Shown: in pieces, positions 19,843-31,773 of the stretch | Numbering within the stretch: position 1 is the first letter of the stretch | Layout of the letters: the number at the start of each line of letters is the position of its first letter | NCBI GenBank assembly: GCA_009746045.1 | Contig: RPFO01000041.1 | Location: 7,031,861-7,095,860, forward strand | Source of the DNA: Mesostigma viride | Taxonomy: Eukaryota > Streptophyta > Mesostigmatophyceae > Mesostigmatales > Mesostigmataceae | Reading direction: 5' to 3' | Length of the DNA stretch: 64,000 bases | Translations under genes and position numbers: made by a program | The notes under the pieces: model-generated | What the model was told of the DNA's origin: nothing | The model's database searches: none | The model's input: the letters and a program-made list of their open reading frames with translations, nothing else

Positions 19843-22107
19843 ATGAAGACGTCCTTGACAGCTGATGCAGCTGTAAGTATGTCTGACCCTATGCATCCTC
19901 GTGCTGGGCACGAGGGTGGACCTCTCATTCTGAGAGAAACCAATGTACAACCACAGAGGGGTGTGAAGGCCTCTGGTGGTATGCATGTGGTCCCTGCTGG
20001 CGGTCCAGGTGTTGGGCATGAGCAGGGTGACTCAGGCTCTGAGTCAGAACAGGATGGAAGTCAGCATGGTGATGCTGGACAACCTGACAGCACAGTCCTG
20101 ACTGTGCCAGGGACTGCTTCCTCTGTGTACCAGGAGTTGGGTGCCCGAATCCACAACATGTTTGGGCATGCCACTTCTCTGTCAAACAACTTTGCCTTCC
20201 GTATGGGCAGGGCACCCCTTCTCAAGGCGTGTCAGCAAGCTGCCTCACGGTGTAAGTGCCAGTTGTCCTCCAACAAGCCCAGGAAATCACATGCCAAAGC
20301 TCTACCTCAGAGCATTGGTGATCTGCAGTGTGATATCCAACACATCAGGGGCATGCAACTGTTGGTGTGCGTGGACAGGTACACGAAATACAAGGTGCTA
20401 GAGCATTTACCTTCTATGAAGAACAGGTACTTGCTGGCTGCCCTGCAGAATGTAAGAGCCAAGTTTCCTACCACAAGGATCCAGGTGGACATGCAGTTTC
20501 AGCATCTCAAGGGTGATCCTACCCTTCCTGAGTTGCTGGTTACACCTAGGGAGGCTCATGGGCAGCAGGGTGCTATCGAGAGGGCAATCCAGGAGGTCAA
20601 GAAATTGATCATCTCTGAAGACTGGGTACCCTTGTCTGCACCTGCACTTGTCAGGAGTGCATGGCTGAGGAACGTGGAGCAGCAGCTGAACAGCAGGGTT
20701 AACTTCTACTATGATGGAGTTGCTGTCAGCCCAATGGGTCTATATCATGGCCTGTGCCCACCACATGTGCTGGAGGGCTGGAAACATGCTGCACATGTCA
20801 CCTTTGCCAAGCTGAGGGAGAAGGACCGGGGTTGGAAGATGCTGGAGCCACAAGTGGGTCAGAAGGTCCTAGCTTGGAAGGAACCTAGCCTTTATGGCAA
20901 ACGTGGTAGCTGGAGTCCTGGGGTGGTTACCCAGGTTGATGAAGCTAGCCACGCATGCTTGGTCAGCATGGAGGACGAACCAAAGCATGTACACCGGCTG
21001 AGTTGGTCATATGTCAAGCCTAACCTGATGAATGAGGGCAGTCAGGCACAAGGCTCACAGGATCTGCAGGATTTTCAGGTCCCAGGTGACATCACTGACG
21101 CAACGACCACATCTGTTGCAGGGGAATCTGTCAGCCCTGGCCAGGTTGCAGAGGTACTTGTTGAACAGGCTGCAAGGTCAACAGCTGGGGAGTCAACTGT
21201 CAAGCCCAAGGCACTAACCAAGCCCAGGGGGACAAGTTTGGCTGGATTAATTGGGGCTCTACAAAGAGCCAAGAAGCAGCCCAAGGTAGCCAAGCTCAGG
21301 TGGCATGGCAATCTGGGGCTGGACACTGCCTTAGAGGTAGACACTAATTCTCAGGTCTCCATCATTGGGACCAGGGCTGCAGCAGGGTACAGCATGTCTG
21401 AACCCAGCTATCAGTTTGTGTCTGACTTCAGTGGCGGGGTACACGTGAAGGTACTGGGTGAGGTATTCATTCCTATCCTTGGACAGGACACTGCCTTTTG
21501 TGTCTTGGAGGGCTATCAAGGACCTGCTCTTCTGGGGCAGAATTTCCTATGCCAGGATGGAGTAGTGATCACGTCCTCTCTCCTGACTAAGGAAGGAGCT
21601 GGTCAGGTCCCACTGATTAATTTCAGGACCACTCACCTATCACGTGCAGTAACCAGGTCGGTGAAGCGTGTGCAAGTGTGCCAGGGGCAGGAGCCCTTGG
21701 TTGATGACCTCATATTGCCAGCTGCTAGTCATCCAAGCAGTTTGGGCATTGGTCCTCACTCACTTGCTGGACACAGCCCCATAAACTACCAAGGCCTGGT
21801 GAAGCTCATGTCCTCTCCCATTATGTGTCCCCAGGTCACACTGGGTCTGATTAAATCTGGGGAGGACTGGATCTCCAAGAAATGCGTGGAACCTGTCAAT
21901 GACCTGCCTCCTGCACGACGTCTACTCAAGCTCAAGTTTGTCATCAAGATGAAGGAGGTGGACGGGGTCAAGGTACCACATGTCAGGCCAGTGCTGAATG
22001 AGTTCAAGGGTACTGGTGAGTGCACTGCTGAGGAGTTGTATACCCCTGGCATGCTGCATGACACTTGGAGGCTGCTGCTGTGTGTATTTCTAGGCCTTCT
22101 CAACAAG
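19843..22107 (+). CDS. Family A Pol: integrase, protease-like domain, start of RT
   Basis: Residues about 100-300 form an integrase-like core with CVDRYTKYK (about 177), QVDMQF (about 213) and QQGAIERAIQEVKK (about 243) as the three acidic positions. An SH3-like tail GKRGSWSPGVVTQVD follows. A retropepsin-like domain comes next, not before: EVDTNSQVSII (about 497) and ALLGQNFL (about 561). Here Asn replaces the usual Gly of D-T-G. RT begins with LKLKFVIK and ELYTPGM. The frame is interrupted at 22107 by family B and resumes at 26637. The ATG at 19843 is the first in frame, but the frame is open some 100 bp further upstream. Confidence 0.82.
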
Positions 22108-22915
22108 TGTTTGGATTGGGAGAGGAAACTAATGGGTTTTACACAATGCCTTGTGCTTGGCCTTGCTACCCACACACCTTGCAGGTGCTGAAAGAAAGAG
22201 AGGTTGAAGACAATTTACGTGGAAGAATAAATGGCTTTATTAGAATATAATAGTTGGAGAAGAGCTTGAATGGAGGTTGAATGGAGGTACCTGCCCTTAG
22301 GGGGCAGTTTCCTTTTATACCTTTTAGGCTAGGAAGGATGACATCAGCAATGACATCATCACAGAAGCTTGTAGAAACATCCTAGCATATTCCTAGCATA
22401 TTCCCAGCATATTCTCAGTATATTCCAGGAATATTCCTGGCATATTCTTAGAACATTCCTAGAACATTCTAGACATGATCCAATGAGCTGGCATAATAGC
22501 TAGATGCCAAGTGTCTACATAATAATGTGCCACATAACATGATTAATAAAGTGACACATCTCTTCTCCTTGGAGTGACAAGTGTCATGCAATGAGTCTAC
22601 CCACTTGTCATCATGTAAGTCATAACATGTGTCATCATGAGCTTCCAACACTTGTCAGCTCATGGACCAAACACTTGTCCAATAGGCCATAGCACCACTT
22701 GTCAATCAAATACGTGATGCTACTAGGCTGACTCAGGTTACAAGTCATCCATGTCCAAGTATAGGACTATGGCACATGAATATTGATCAGCTCATTGAGC
22801 CCAATTCATCTAGCTTATCAAAGCTATCAAATTCCCAGTCCATATGGAATAAATCCAACAAGAAATAAATCAGGCTGGGATATATTGTGGCCAGGTGGAT
22901 ATAATATCCCTAACA
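22108..22915 (-). repeat. 3' LTR of family B1 element
   Basis: On the minus strand it begins TGTTAGGGATATT and ends CCAATCCAAACA, with TATAAA, AATAAA and the same clustered GAA/TTC motifs as other family B LTRs. It abuts the polypurine tract AAGGGGGG (complement at 22916-22923). Confidence 0.93.
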
Positions 22916-24012
22916 CCCCCCTTAGCCACATGGGCACAAAGCAAAAGATGACTGGGTAGGTGGAATCTCAACACCCCCCTTAACCACATGCTCGTAGCAT
23001 GCCGTCCAGTTGCTACCATGGTGCAACTGAAAATGAAGATGCCGTCCTCGTGAAACGCTTGAAGCTCCAACATGCGGTCATGAGCCGCACTACCGCCACT
23101 GATCCGTCCCCCCCCCCCGGCAACGCGAATGAGTGTCCTACCATAGCAGCGACGCACTAGCTGCCCATCAATCCTGGATGGCTGATACCCAACCCTTAGT
23201 TGGAAAAAGTGCTCTAGATGCGACATTCCCCCCTCACTCAAAGCGGCTGCCCATGGACACAATAGGGGCACACGGTCCCACACATATAATACGGCAACAC
23301 ATGCCAACAAAGAAGGTCCCTATGAGCTAACCCAAACGGTATAGAGGTAGGGTAACGGCAACAACACGTGCTGTACACACACGGAGCAACATAACATACG
23401 CCATCTCACACAATAAATGACACCAACATCACGTTTTACGCCAAATAAACGGGGTGATCAAGCAAACAAACATATTGGCAACAAATGCCACACAAACAAG
23501 GTACAATACAACCTTCAACACAAAACACAGTGGCCATAACAGATAAACACGCTTCATAGCAAAGAAAACAGGACGTGCAAGACATTACCGCCACAAAGGC
23601 GAACACAAGTAACGATTACTTCGTCACGATTCACAAATCAATGCCCGAGAGTAAACATAACGTCCGACATTACAGGCTATGCCGAATTGCACAGCCGAAT
23701 TCGACACAAAGGACGTAAGCATTTGCATAAAATCAATGCTCTCAGCACAAAACAAAATAACACACGCGTCACAGGCACTTTACTTACGAAAACAAGTCGT
23801 AGACGACGATACAACGGCGCTTCACTACGCCGCAGACTAGTGCCACAAATAGCGTGCAAAAACTCTGGATATACACTCCAGGTACGTAGAAAACGTCTCG
23901 TGGGAACAATCCAATAATGCGTGGGCCATTGCCACTGAACGCATGGCAAAATAAACACATAATTGCTGGAAGAACACAAAGAAAGAACCAGAACACGCAC
24001 GCTTACGGCGCC
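22916..24012 (-). other. 3' noncoding region of family B1
   Basis: It aligns with 48309-49454 of the B2 copies. Short frames here are not kept between the two subfamilies. For example, a 4-nt difference breaks the 77-codon frame seen at 48828-49061, so I do not call them genes. Two polypurine tracts (AAGGGGGG, about 60 bp apart) precede the LTR. Confidence 0.7.
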
Positions 24013-25759
24013 TCACAATTTCCAGCAAACACGACACAAAAGTCGACATACAAGTTCATTTCCCACAGACAAAACATTAGGGCAACCTTGAGGAGTGGGG
24101 TCTGTGCATCCTGGGCGACAATTTCCAAGGGTCGTTGCAGCTAGCGCAGTTGCAAATGCCATGGCCTGGCCGAACACCGTAAACTGACCGACGTGATACC
24201 TTGGCAGCATTTTGCACCTGAGTTGACCGTTGGTGCTTGACAGCACTGTGGCTGACAGGTCGCTGTCCACGTCGTTGTCGGCTCGCTCGAGGCCTCGCGC
24301 CAGCACCGGACTTGGCAGTCCAGGACTTGGAAAAATTTGCAGCTTGGTCGATTTCGCCCTCGCGTCACGAATTTGTTCCCCCTCAGTTAGGCTGGCAGCG
24401 TTCGAGCGCCGCGCCTTTGGTCTGGTCGCCGGACTTTGGTTACTAGCACCAGTATCACCTGGTATGCTGGCGGCGACAACGCGCTCCGCCTGCACTGGGC
24501 TGTTCTGGACCGCGGTTTCTGGAAGTACTTCAGCGTCTGACACGGACTTCTCCATTGCGCTGGAAACTTCTCGAATTGGCGTGAACTTCCACTGGGCCGG
24601 CGCAGAGTATATAAAGCCACGCAGTGTGCGAGTAATGCCCAGTAGGCCGCCCCCGATCCCGCATACACGGGCAAGCATGGCCAGTATGACCGTTAGGCCC
24701 ACGGCCAGCCACTCCGCCGCGTGTCCCGAGGCACGTGAGATGCTGCGCTCGCTGCTCGCCATTTTCTGCCCTTGACAGGCAGCGTCGACGTCCTTGAAGC
24801 TCGTCGCCGAAGATTTCAGCTCTGGGATGGCGTCCATCGCTGCGTCCGCACCGCGCGCGGGCAAAAAGTAGGTGTTGTTCCTCGTCACGATGCTGCAGGG
24901 CCTGCTGTCCAGCACAGCAACCCGCTTGGCGAGGTCGACGTTGTGGCCATCCTTGACGAGCTGGCCGACAGATAAAAGTCGGGTGCTCAGCTGGAACGAG
25001 CAGCGCGTTTTGGAGGTGCACGTCCGCGTCCTGACCCGGCAGCTTCAGTTTGACAGTCCCGATGGCTGTCGCCTTCAGTTGGCCGCCTGAGCCGGCGATT
25101 TCCCTGTCATGAGGGTGCAGGCACACGAAGTCCGACGGGCATGGCGTCATGTGACAGCTCGCTGCGGAATCCAGCACCCAGCTGGTCGGTGCTTTCTTTT
25201 CATACTGCGTGAGTGCAGCAGCATCCGACGGCGATGGCGACTCGGCGATGGTGGCGAAGACGAAGCCGGACCGCTCCGCAGCCTCCTCGGTGATACGCGC
25301 CTCGCTGGCACCTGGTGAGTGCTCCTTTCTCGCTTGGTTCCGTCGCGTTGCCTTGTTCTTGCGTTCTTGCTTCAGCTCCGGATGCTTCTCCCAGCACTGG
25401 GTGTCCACGTGCCCGGCCTTCTTGCAGTAATTGCACCGCCTCTTTCCTCCACTTTTCTTCGTAGTAGTGTGGAAAACCTGGCCGTTAGGGGAGCCCTCCT
25501 TCTTTGCTTGAGCAGAACGCCTTCCGTGCAGTAGCTCCTCCGCCTCCAGCAGCGCAGTCTTGACCTCCTTTAGCGAATCCTCCTCTCCAGTTAGGACCTT
25601 GACCAGGTCACAATAGGCCGATGCTAAGGCCTTCAACACAGCCTTGATTTCTTCCCATTTCCTCAGAGACCGCCCATCAAACGTTGTGATGGACTTGCTT
25701 GTTGCCCGGAATTGCTTGTAGCACGCTTCCTTGGTAGCCATGGTGTCTTCAGTCGCCAA
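24013..25759 (-). pseudogene. Family B1 Gag-protease with membrane-segment tail, frameshifted
   Basis: From the ATG at 25759, a shortened Gag (about 100 residues of the B2 Gag core are missing) leads to a zinc knuckle C-x2-C-x4-H-x4-C (CNYCKKAGHVDTQC) and a Copia-type protease with WVLDSAASCHMTP. Here D-S-A replaces D-S-G. A frame change near 25000 separates the protease from the rest. The following frame has the pre-integrase-like NNTYFLPAR region and then a hydrophobic segment (AVGLTVILAMLARVCGIGGGL) followed by a basic tail. Integrase and RT are absent. Confidence 0.8.
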
Positions 25760-25812
25760 TGGAACTGGATGTCTCTGGGTTCACAGTGGTCTTCTTGTTC
25801 CTCAGTAACAAA

Positions 25813-25824
25813 CCTCCGATACCA
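25813..25824 (-). promoter_or_regulatory. Primer binding site of family B1
   Basis: TGGTATCGGAGG begins directly after the 5' LTR. It is close to the TGGTATCAGAGC site that plant Copia elements use to pair with the 3' end of initiator methionine tRNA. Confidence 0.85.
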
Positions 25825-26631
25825 TGTTTGGATTGGGAGAGGAACTAATGGGTTTTACACAATGCCTTGTGCTTGGCCTTGCTACCCACACACCTTGCAG
25901 GTGCTGAAAGAAAGAGAGGTTGAAGACAATTTACGTGGAAGAATAAATGGCTTTATTAGAATATAATAGTTGGAGAAGAGCTTGAATGGAGGTTGAATGG
26001 AGGTACCTGCCCTTAGGGGGCAGTTTCCTTTTATACCTTTTAGGCTAGGAAGGATGACATCAGCAATGACATCATCACAGAAGCTTGTAGAAACATCCTA
26101 GCATATTCCTAGCATATTCCCAGCATATTCTCAGTATATTCCAGGAATATTCCTGGCATATTCTTAGAACATTCCTAGAACATTCTAGACATGATCCAAT
26201 GAGCTGGCATAATAGCTAGATGCCAAGTGTCTACATAATAATGTGCCACATAACATGATTAATAAAGTGACACATCTCTTCTCCTTGGAGTGACAAGTGT
26301 CATGCAATGAGTCTACCCACTTGTCATCATGTAAGTCATAACATGTGTCATCATGAGCTTCCAACACTTGTCAGCTCATGGACCAAACACTTGTCCAATA
26401 GGCCATAGCACCACTTGTCAATCAAATACGTGATGCTACTAGGCTGACTCAGGTTACAAGTCATCCATGTCCAAGTATAGGACTATGGCACATGAATATT
26501 GATCAGCTCATTGAGCCCAATTCATCTAGCTTATCAAAGCTATCAAATTCCCAGTCCATATGGAATAAATCCAACAAGAAATAAATCAGGCTGGGATATA
26601 TTGTGGCCAGGTGGATATAATATCCCTAACA
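25825..26631 (-). repeat. 5' LTR of family B1 element
   Basis: This is an 807-bp near-identical partner of 22108-22915. High identity between the two indicates a recent insertion. Confidence 0.93.
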
Positions 26632-27857
26632 ACAAGGGCTTGGACTATGGCTCAGTGGTGGTAGACTTCAAGAGGGCATTTCTGGAGGGGGATGCAGATG
26701 TGGCACAGGAAAAGTGGGAGGGCAAGACGCCTTTCTATGTTAGGGTGCCTGCTGTATGGAAAAGGGACATCCACACTGAGTTCCTTAAAATCCTCAAGGG
26801 CCTGGAAGGCCTGAGGTCAAGTCCAATAATCTGGAGGGAGACACTCAACCGTTTCCTGAAAGAGCATTGCAACTTGAAGGTCTCTCCTGTAGACCCCTGT
26901 CTGTTTCTGGGGCAATGGGAAGGCCTGCCAGTGTATGCTTCGCTGCACGGGGATGACCTACATCTGATAGCTCCCACGTCGTGGCTTAAGGAGCTGATCT
27001 CCATCATTAAGTCCAAGTTTCCTCTGGGTAGGGAGCAATGGCAGGTGGAGAATGAGCCTCTGCTGTTTGTGGGCATGGAGGCCACACTGGTGAAGAAGGG
27101 GGGAGAATGGCGTATGCTGCTGGTGGGGGGCAATGATTATCAAGAGACCCTCATTAGCAAGCTTCCTCCAACCATCACACAGGCACTGTGTCCTATGGTC
27201 AGGGGCATGGTTGCTTGGGTGGCAGGCATTTCCAGGCCAGACCTTATGGTCATAGCCAGGTTGCCTGATGACATGCTGGTGGAGCTAGGGTCTGCCAAGG
27301 TGGCTGATCAGGTCAGGGCTTCATCTGGCATTCTGTTGTCTGCAGTGGATTTATCACAACCCATTTGCATGGAGCTGTATGTGGATAGCTCAATGGACAG
27401 CAGGCAGGTCTCCAAGGTCAGGGGCAGGGCTGCAGGGCTCTTTGTGCTCAGACAGGAAGGCCTGGGGAGTTTGGTGAGCTGGTTTAGTCGCCTGCACAAA
27501 CGGGTGGCTGTCAGCAGTGATGTGGCAGAATGCAGGGCTATTTGTGAAGGCATTCACACAAGCCTTTATCTGAAGGAGTTGCTTCATCAGATGACTTCTA
27601 ACACTCCTTGGCCACTTCAGGTTACCACTCTTCTAAAAACAGACTCCATGGGGATGGTGCAGTTTGTGCACAGGCAGATGGCCAGAAGTAGGGACTTGGA
27701 TTATCTCCTTCTTAAGGAGTTGTCCTCCTTGGCCAATATTGAGCATATCCCTGGGGTTGACAATCCTGCTGATGCTTTGACCAAGCTAGTGCAGAAGGCA
27801 GCAGTGCAATACAAGGTTCTTCAGTCTCTGATGGACCCATCTCAGCAAGCTGTCTAA
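26632..27857 (+). CDS. Family A Pol, continued: RT catalytic core and RNase H
   Basis: After the duplicated ACAAG the Pol frame resumes with GLDYGSVVVDFKRAFLEG, joining LGLLNK of the upstream part without a frame change. RT motifs are VVDFKRAFLEGDA (first Asp, about 26660), LKGLEGLRSSPIIW (the Copia L-x-GL-x2-SP block) and LHGDDLHL (about 26944) in place of YVDD. RNase H has LYVDSSMDSR, VAECRAI, KTDSMG and the closing GVDNPADALTK. The stop is at 27857. Together with 19843-22107 this gave a single integrase/protease/RT/RNase H polyprotein of about 1,160 residues before the family B insertion. Confidence 0.88.
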
Positions 27858-28808
27858 GCTGGTGTCTGGTTATAGGGCATTGGAGAGCAGATTGTGTGGT
27901 AGTGTCAGCATTGTGACTGGCATAATACCTGTATTTTTAGTCTGTACTAAGGCTCATGGACCATGGTACACTCACTTTGATTTTAATCAGGATACAGCCA
28001 GGCGTTGGCTGGGGTTCATGCTGTTGACTACACAAGGTTGACAGGTCCATTACAGACCATGTATTCTATTTAAAAAGAAATGTATATTTGTACATACTTC
28101 TCACAATGGTCTGGGAACCTTTATACTGGGGTTTATAGGGCGGGGTTCGATTCCCTGGTATTATGTTTCTACAAGCTGGCCTGTTCAGGTGTTTGCCTGT
28201 TCAGACTTCCCTAGTTCCCCAGGGCAGGATTTAATTGTTGCCTATGTGTTTCATTTTGTCATTTGTTTGCTGTGGCAGTTTACCATCTGGCAAGTAGACG
28301 GGCGCCGTAAGACGGGCGCCAATAGACCCCTGTTGAGAGAATGACAGGCAAACTATTGTAATACGCCTTACTTTGTCAAGTGGTATTTTAATTGTCATGG
28401 ATTTATTGTACTTATATTGAATATGTACTGGGTTTTATGGGATTAGTATCTGGAATTAATGTAACTCACCGCCAGAAGGTCATTGTACTGGAGGCTCTAC
28501 CGAGGTGATGGGATTAATTTCTGGAGAAGACCTCATAGAATTAACCTGTATGTATTTAATTTTGTGTGCTTCTAATATCTGGTGGTACTCTGTAATGCCA
28601 CTTCCATAGGTTTTTATCCATTTCTCATGGAATGGTTTTCCCTGTGGCAGATCTGTTTCTTTTCCAGTTCCTTAAAAGAAAGGGCTGGGGGAATGGCAAT
28701 GGCCATTAAAGACATCTGTTCAAGCTTCAAGCTGGAGTGAAGGACATTTCAAGCTACTTCAAGGGTCCCTGGCAGGGGATGTGATCCCTAAAGAAAAGAA
28801 GGGATTGG
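27858..28808 (+). other. Family A 3' UTR
   Basis: There is no ORF. It holds GGGCGCC repeats at about 28300-28320 and, at about 28142-28155, GGTTCGATTCC. That matches a polymerase III B box, but there is no A box at tRNA spacing that I can see. The same sequence is kept in the minus-strand copy. Confidence 0.7.
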
Positions 28809-29426
28809 AGTAGACGTAAAGGATTTACGTTAGATGGATAGAGATTGTTACGCTCTTTCCAACGGCACCTTGAACGCCTCATTTGGTTACGGGACGTAAA
28901 AGTTATGACGTTTCCTAGGCTGTGCCGACAGTACCCGGCGCGCCACTGTGGGCGCGTACGGACACAGGATGTACAAGTGTCACTTTGATAGTCCGCAGGA
29001 CGTTGACAGGACTTGTACAGGACTTGATGGTCAATTGATAGGTAGGCGCACTGTAGCGCGCCAGGACCTATGAGACAATTGATGCTGACTAGTGTACGGA
29101 TAGGTCCACAGGACTAGCCGTATGGACAATTGATAGATCTCCGCGCCAAAGGCGTGCCAGAGCTCTGTGTAATCAATTGATTGACAGTTCAGCTGTGACA
29201 GTGCAGCTGAATACTTGGACGCGTCCCTAGTAAGCTATATGAGTGACTTGGTCACACCGGGACGCTAGTTCTTGCGTGCACGTTCTCTTGGCACTGCGAC
29301 CCTGTCGCCTGTGCTGCGTGCAGTCTTGGAAGTGACGTGACTTACGTCTGTGTTTCCTTGTTATTAATAAAGGCAACTTCCTGCAAGAACCATGGCGGAA
29401 TTCGTGGCATTCTCACACTCACAACT
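28809..29426 (+). repeat. 3' LTR of plus-strand family A element
   Basis: It matches 17070-17687 over 618 bp with few differences. The start reads AGTAGACG instead of AGTTAACG. The target duplication GTTTC follows at 29427-29431. Confidence 0.92.
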
Positions 29427-29431
29427 GTTTC

Positions 29432-29923
29432 CCCGTCATACTCTCAACAGGTTAGTATTGGCGCCCATCTTATGGCGCCCGTCTACTTGTCAGATGATAA
29501 ATTGCCACAGCAAACAAATGACAAAATGAAACACATAGGCAACAATTAAATCCTGCCCTGGGGAACTAGGGAAGTCGGAACAGGTAGAACACCTGAGCAG
29601 GCCAGCTTGTAGAAACATAATACCAGGGAATCGAACCCCGCCCTATAAACCCCAGAATAAAGGTTCCCAGACCATTGTGTGAGGTATTTACAAATATACA
29701 TTTCTTTTTAAAATAGAATACATGGTCTGTAATGGACCTGTCAACCTTGTGTAGTCAACAGCATGAACCCCAGCCAAAACCTGGCTGTATCCTGATTAAA
29801 ATCAGAGTGAGTGTACCATGGTCCATGAGCCTTAGTACAGACTAAAATACAGGTATTATGCCAGTCACAATGCTGACACTACCACACAATCTGCTCTCCA
29901 ATGCCCTATAACCAGGCACCAGC
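29432..29923 (-). other. 3' UTR of outer family A element, proximal part
   Basis: This is the reverse complement of about 27858-28350 and is separated from 16609-17069 by the plus-strand insertion. It keeps the B-box-like motif (complement near 29625-29640). Confidence 0.85.
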
Positions 29924-30065
29924 TTAGACAGCTTGCTGAGATGGGTCCATCAGAGACTGAAGAACCTTGTACTGCACTGCTGCCTTCTGCACTAGCTTGG
30001 TCAAAGCATCAGCAGGATTGTCAACCCCAGGGATATGCTCAATATTGGCCAAGGAGGATAATTCC
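29924..30065 (-). pseudogene. Outer family A RNase H, C-terminal tail
   Basis: It encodes ELSSLANIEHIPG through NPADALTK and the same stop as the plus copy. It is cut from the rest of RNase H by the TTAA element at 30070. Confidence 0.88.
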
Positions 30066-30069
30066 TTAA

Positions 30070-31769
30070 CCCCTAAATGGTCTGGCTGCCGATTTTCCGC
30101 CTAAAACTGAGTTACAGCCGACACGTCGGCCCCTTCTCGGGGGACCAAATGCCGCGAAAACTATTGAGAATTAGGAAACGTTTAGCTGAGAAGATCGAAA
30201 GTTTATAATTTTCCTCACAGCATGGTACTATGGTTTGCATACTTCTGACAAAGTTATAGAGGTGTTCTGGCCGGTCAAAGTACAAGGGGTCAGGGTACTT
30301 TTTCACGTACAACGTGCATTCCGGAAAACGACGACCTGGCCATGGCGGCTTGCGCCCACGCATGGCATTTACGTTTTCGTTCGAATTTTCTGACCAAACT
30401 CAGGGAATTGATTTTATACGTCCTAAAGATGATACAGGCCAATTTTTGGTTCGCGGGAATGCCATTTGATAGGTGTCGGCAGCGTTCTTGCTGGAAAAAA
30501 CAGCGATCAGGCCGGACGATAGAAACGTTGACAGCAATACCTTTCCGGCGTATTTTAAAGGATATATCGGTTTCTTTGTACTTTTTATGATGATTTTTAG
30601 TCGTAAACGTGCAAGGGTGGCCAGAAATCGTCGAATCTAGCGACCATGCTGCACAACTTTGGTGTGCCGAAATGCGCCATTTTGCGGCCACCGCCTGGGC
30701 CAACGTAATGCCAGCCATGCCAGGTAAAGCTGAGTTATCGTTTTCTTGTCGATGTTTGACGTTTATATATACGTTCTAGCTTGTGTAGCACATTCTTTTT
30801 GTATTATTCATGCTCTTTCTTGACCATGGCCTGGCCCCTTCCTAAAACACCATTCTTAGATGCTTCCCTCAGTCAGTTGACCTGCCATAGTGTGATGGTG
30901 ATAAGTTTTAGAGGCTGTATGGGTTTGAATACCTCCATATATGTTTGTTATACATTTCCCACACACATATTGCATGAGTGTGAGGCAGTTGGCTGGTCTC
31001 TGTGGCATCATCAACCATGTACCCGGTGAGTGGAAGCTTCCCATTGTCAGCATGTGCCACCAGGTGTGCTGGCCATCACCTGGCAAGCTATAGCAGCTTA
31101 GGCCTAGTTTATCCTTGCTAGTGCAAGCTGAAATAGGCTTAAAATCACTAGTTTGTTTGTGGCTGCCTCCTAGAATGCGTGCCTTGCGTAGGGTATCCGT
31201 ACCACGTTACCTACGTGCATGGACAAGGTGGCACCTGCACATAGGTGCCATGTAAGGGCAGTGTGACGATGCAGTTATGTTTCCCCATCATTGTGGAAGG
31301 GAAATGTATTGTGTGGCATGGTTGGGGGACATTTTTAGTAGGTATTAGTAGGTAGTATGCCCACCCCTACCCCCTTGGTTGCTTTTTACCAACGGTACCC
31401 CTATGGGCTGTACTGGGTGTAACTGCTGGTATACCCACCCAAATGATGACCCCAATGGCTCAAACTGTTCAGCAACTAATTGTTTATCATCCCTGAAGTG
31501 GTAGGTGCCTAGCTCTTACAACATAATTCAAAATGCACATTCTACCAAAAATGAAAACGCTCGTCTTGACCCCCCTGACTTTGACGGCAGTTATACATGG
31601 CCTACCCTGCATATATGTAAGGTTGTGATATACCAACCCGAAGGGCAACTCATGGACATGCTTGGCCCCCAAGGACAGCCATTGGATATGGGTGGGTTGG
31701 ATGCCATCTGGTTTGCAAAATTGTGAAGTTACAGCCGATGCATCGGCAGTATTTCTGCCCATTTAGGGG
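30070..31769. mobile_element. piggyBac-like TTAA DNA transposon, non-autonomous
   Basis: The 1,700-bp insertion has terminal inverted repeats CCCCTAAATGG / CCATTTAGGGG and is flanked by TTAA on both sides (30066-30069 and 31770-31773). The plus-strand family A copy shows the empty site with one TTAA, so insertion with TTAA duplication is directly visible. TTAA duplication and C-run termini are hallmarks of the piggyBac superfamily. Near each end lies a GTTACAGCCGA..TCGGC palindrome in the same orientation. No transposase ORF is present, so it would need a transposase supplied elsewhere. Confidence 0.88.
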
Positions 31770-31773
31770 TTAA

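Larger units (their letters stand above)
22108..26631 (-). mobile_element. Copia-like family B element (subfamily B1), non-autonomous
   Basis: Two LTRs (22108-22915 and 25825-26631), a primer site TGGTATCGGAGG next to the 5' LTR, a polypurine tract next to the 3' LTR, and the duplication ACAAG (22103-22107 and 26632-26636) define a complete 4.5-kb insertion. The internal region encodes only Gag, protease and a tail. It has no integrase, RT or RNase H, so mobility needs helper enzymes. Confidence 0.94.
17070..29426 (+). mobile_element. Family A element, plus strand, full length with one insertion
   Basis: The 618-bp LTRs at 17070-17687 and 28809-29426 frame ORF1, gag, integrase, protease-like, RT and RNase H. 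The target duplication GTTTC lies at 17065-17069 and 29427-29431. The element landed in the 3' UTR of the outer minus-strand family A copy. Removing the family B insertion (22108-26631 plus one ACAAG) restores an open pol frame. The only other visible lesion is a 1-nt loss in a G run of gag near 19340. It is therefore younger than the outer copy. Confidence 0.93.
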
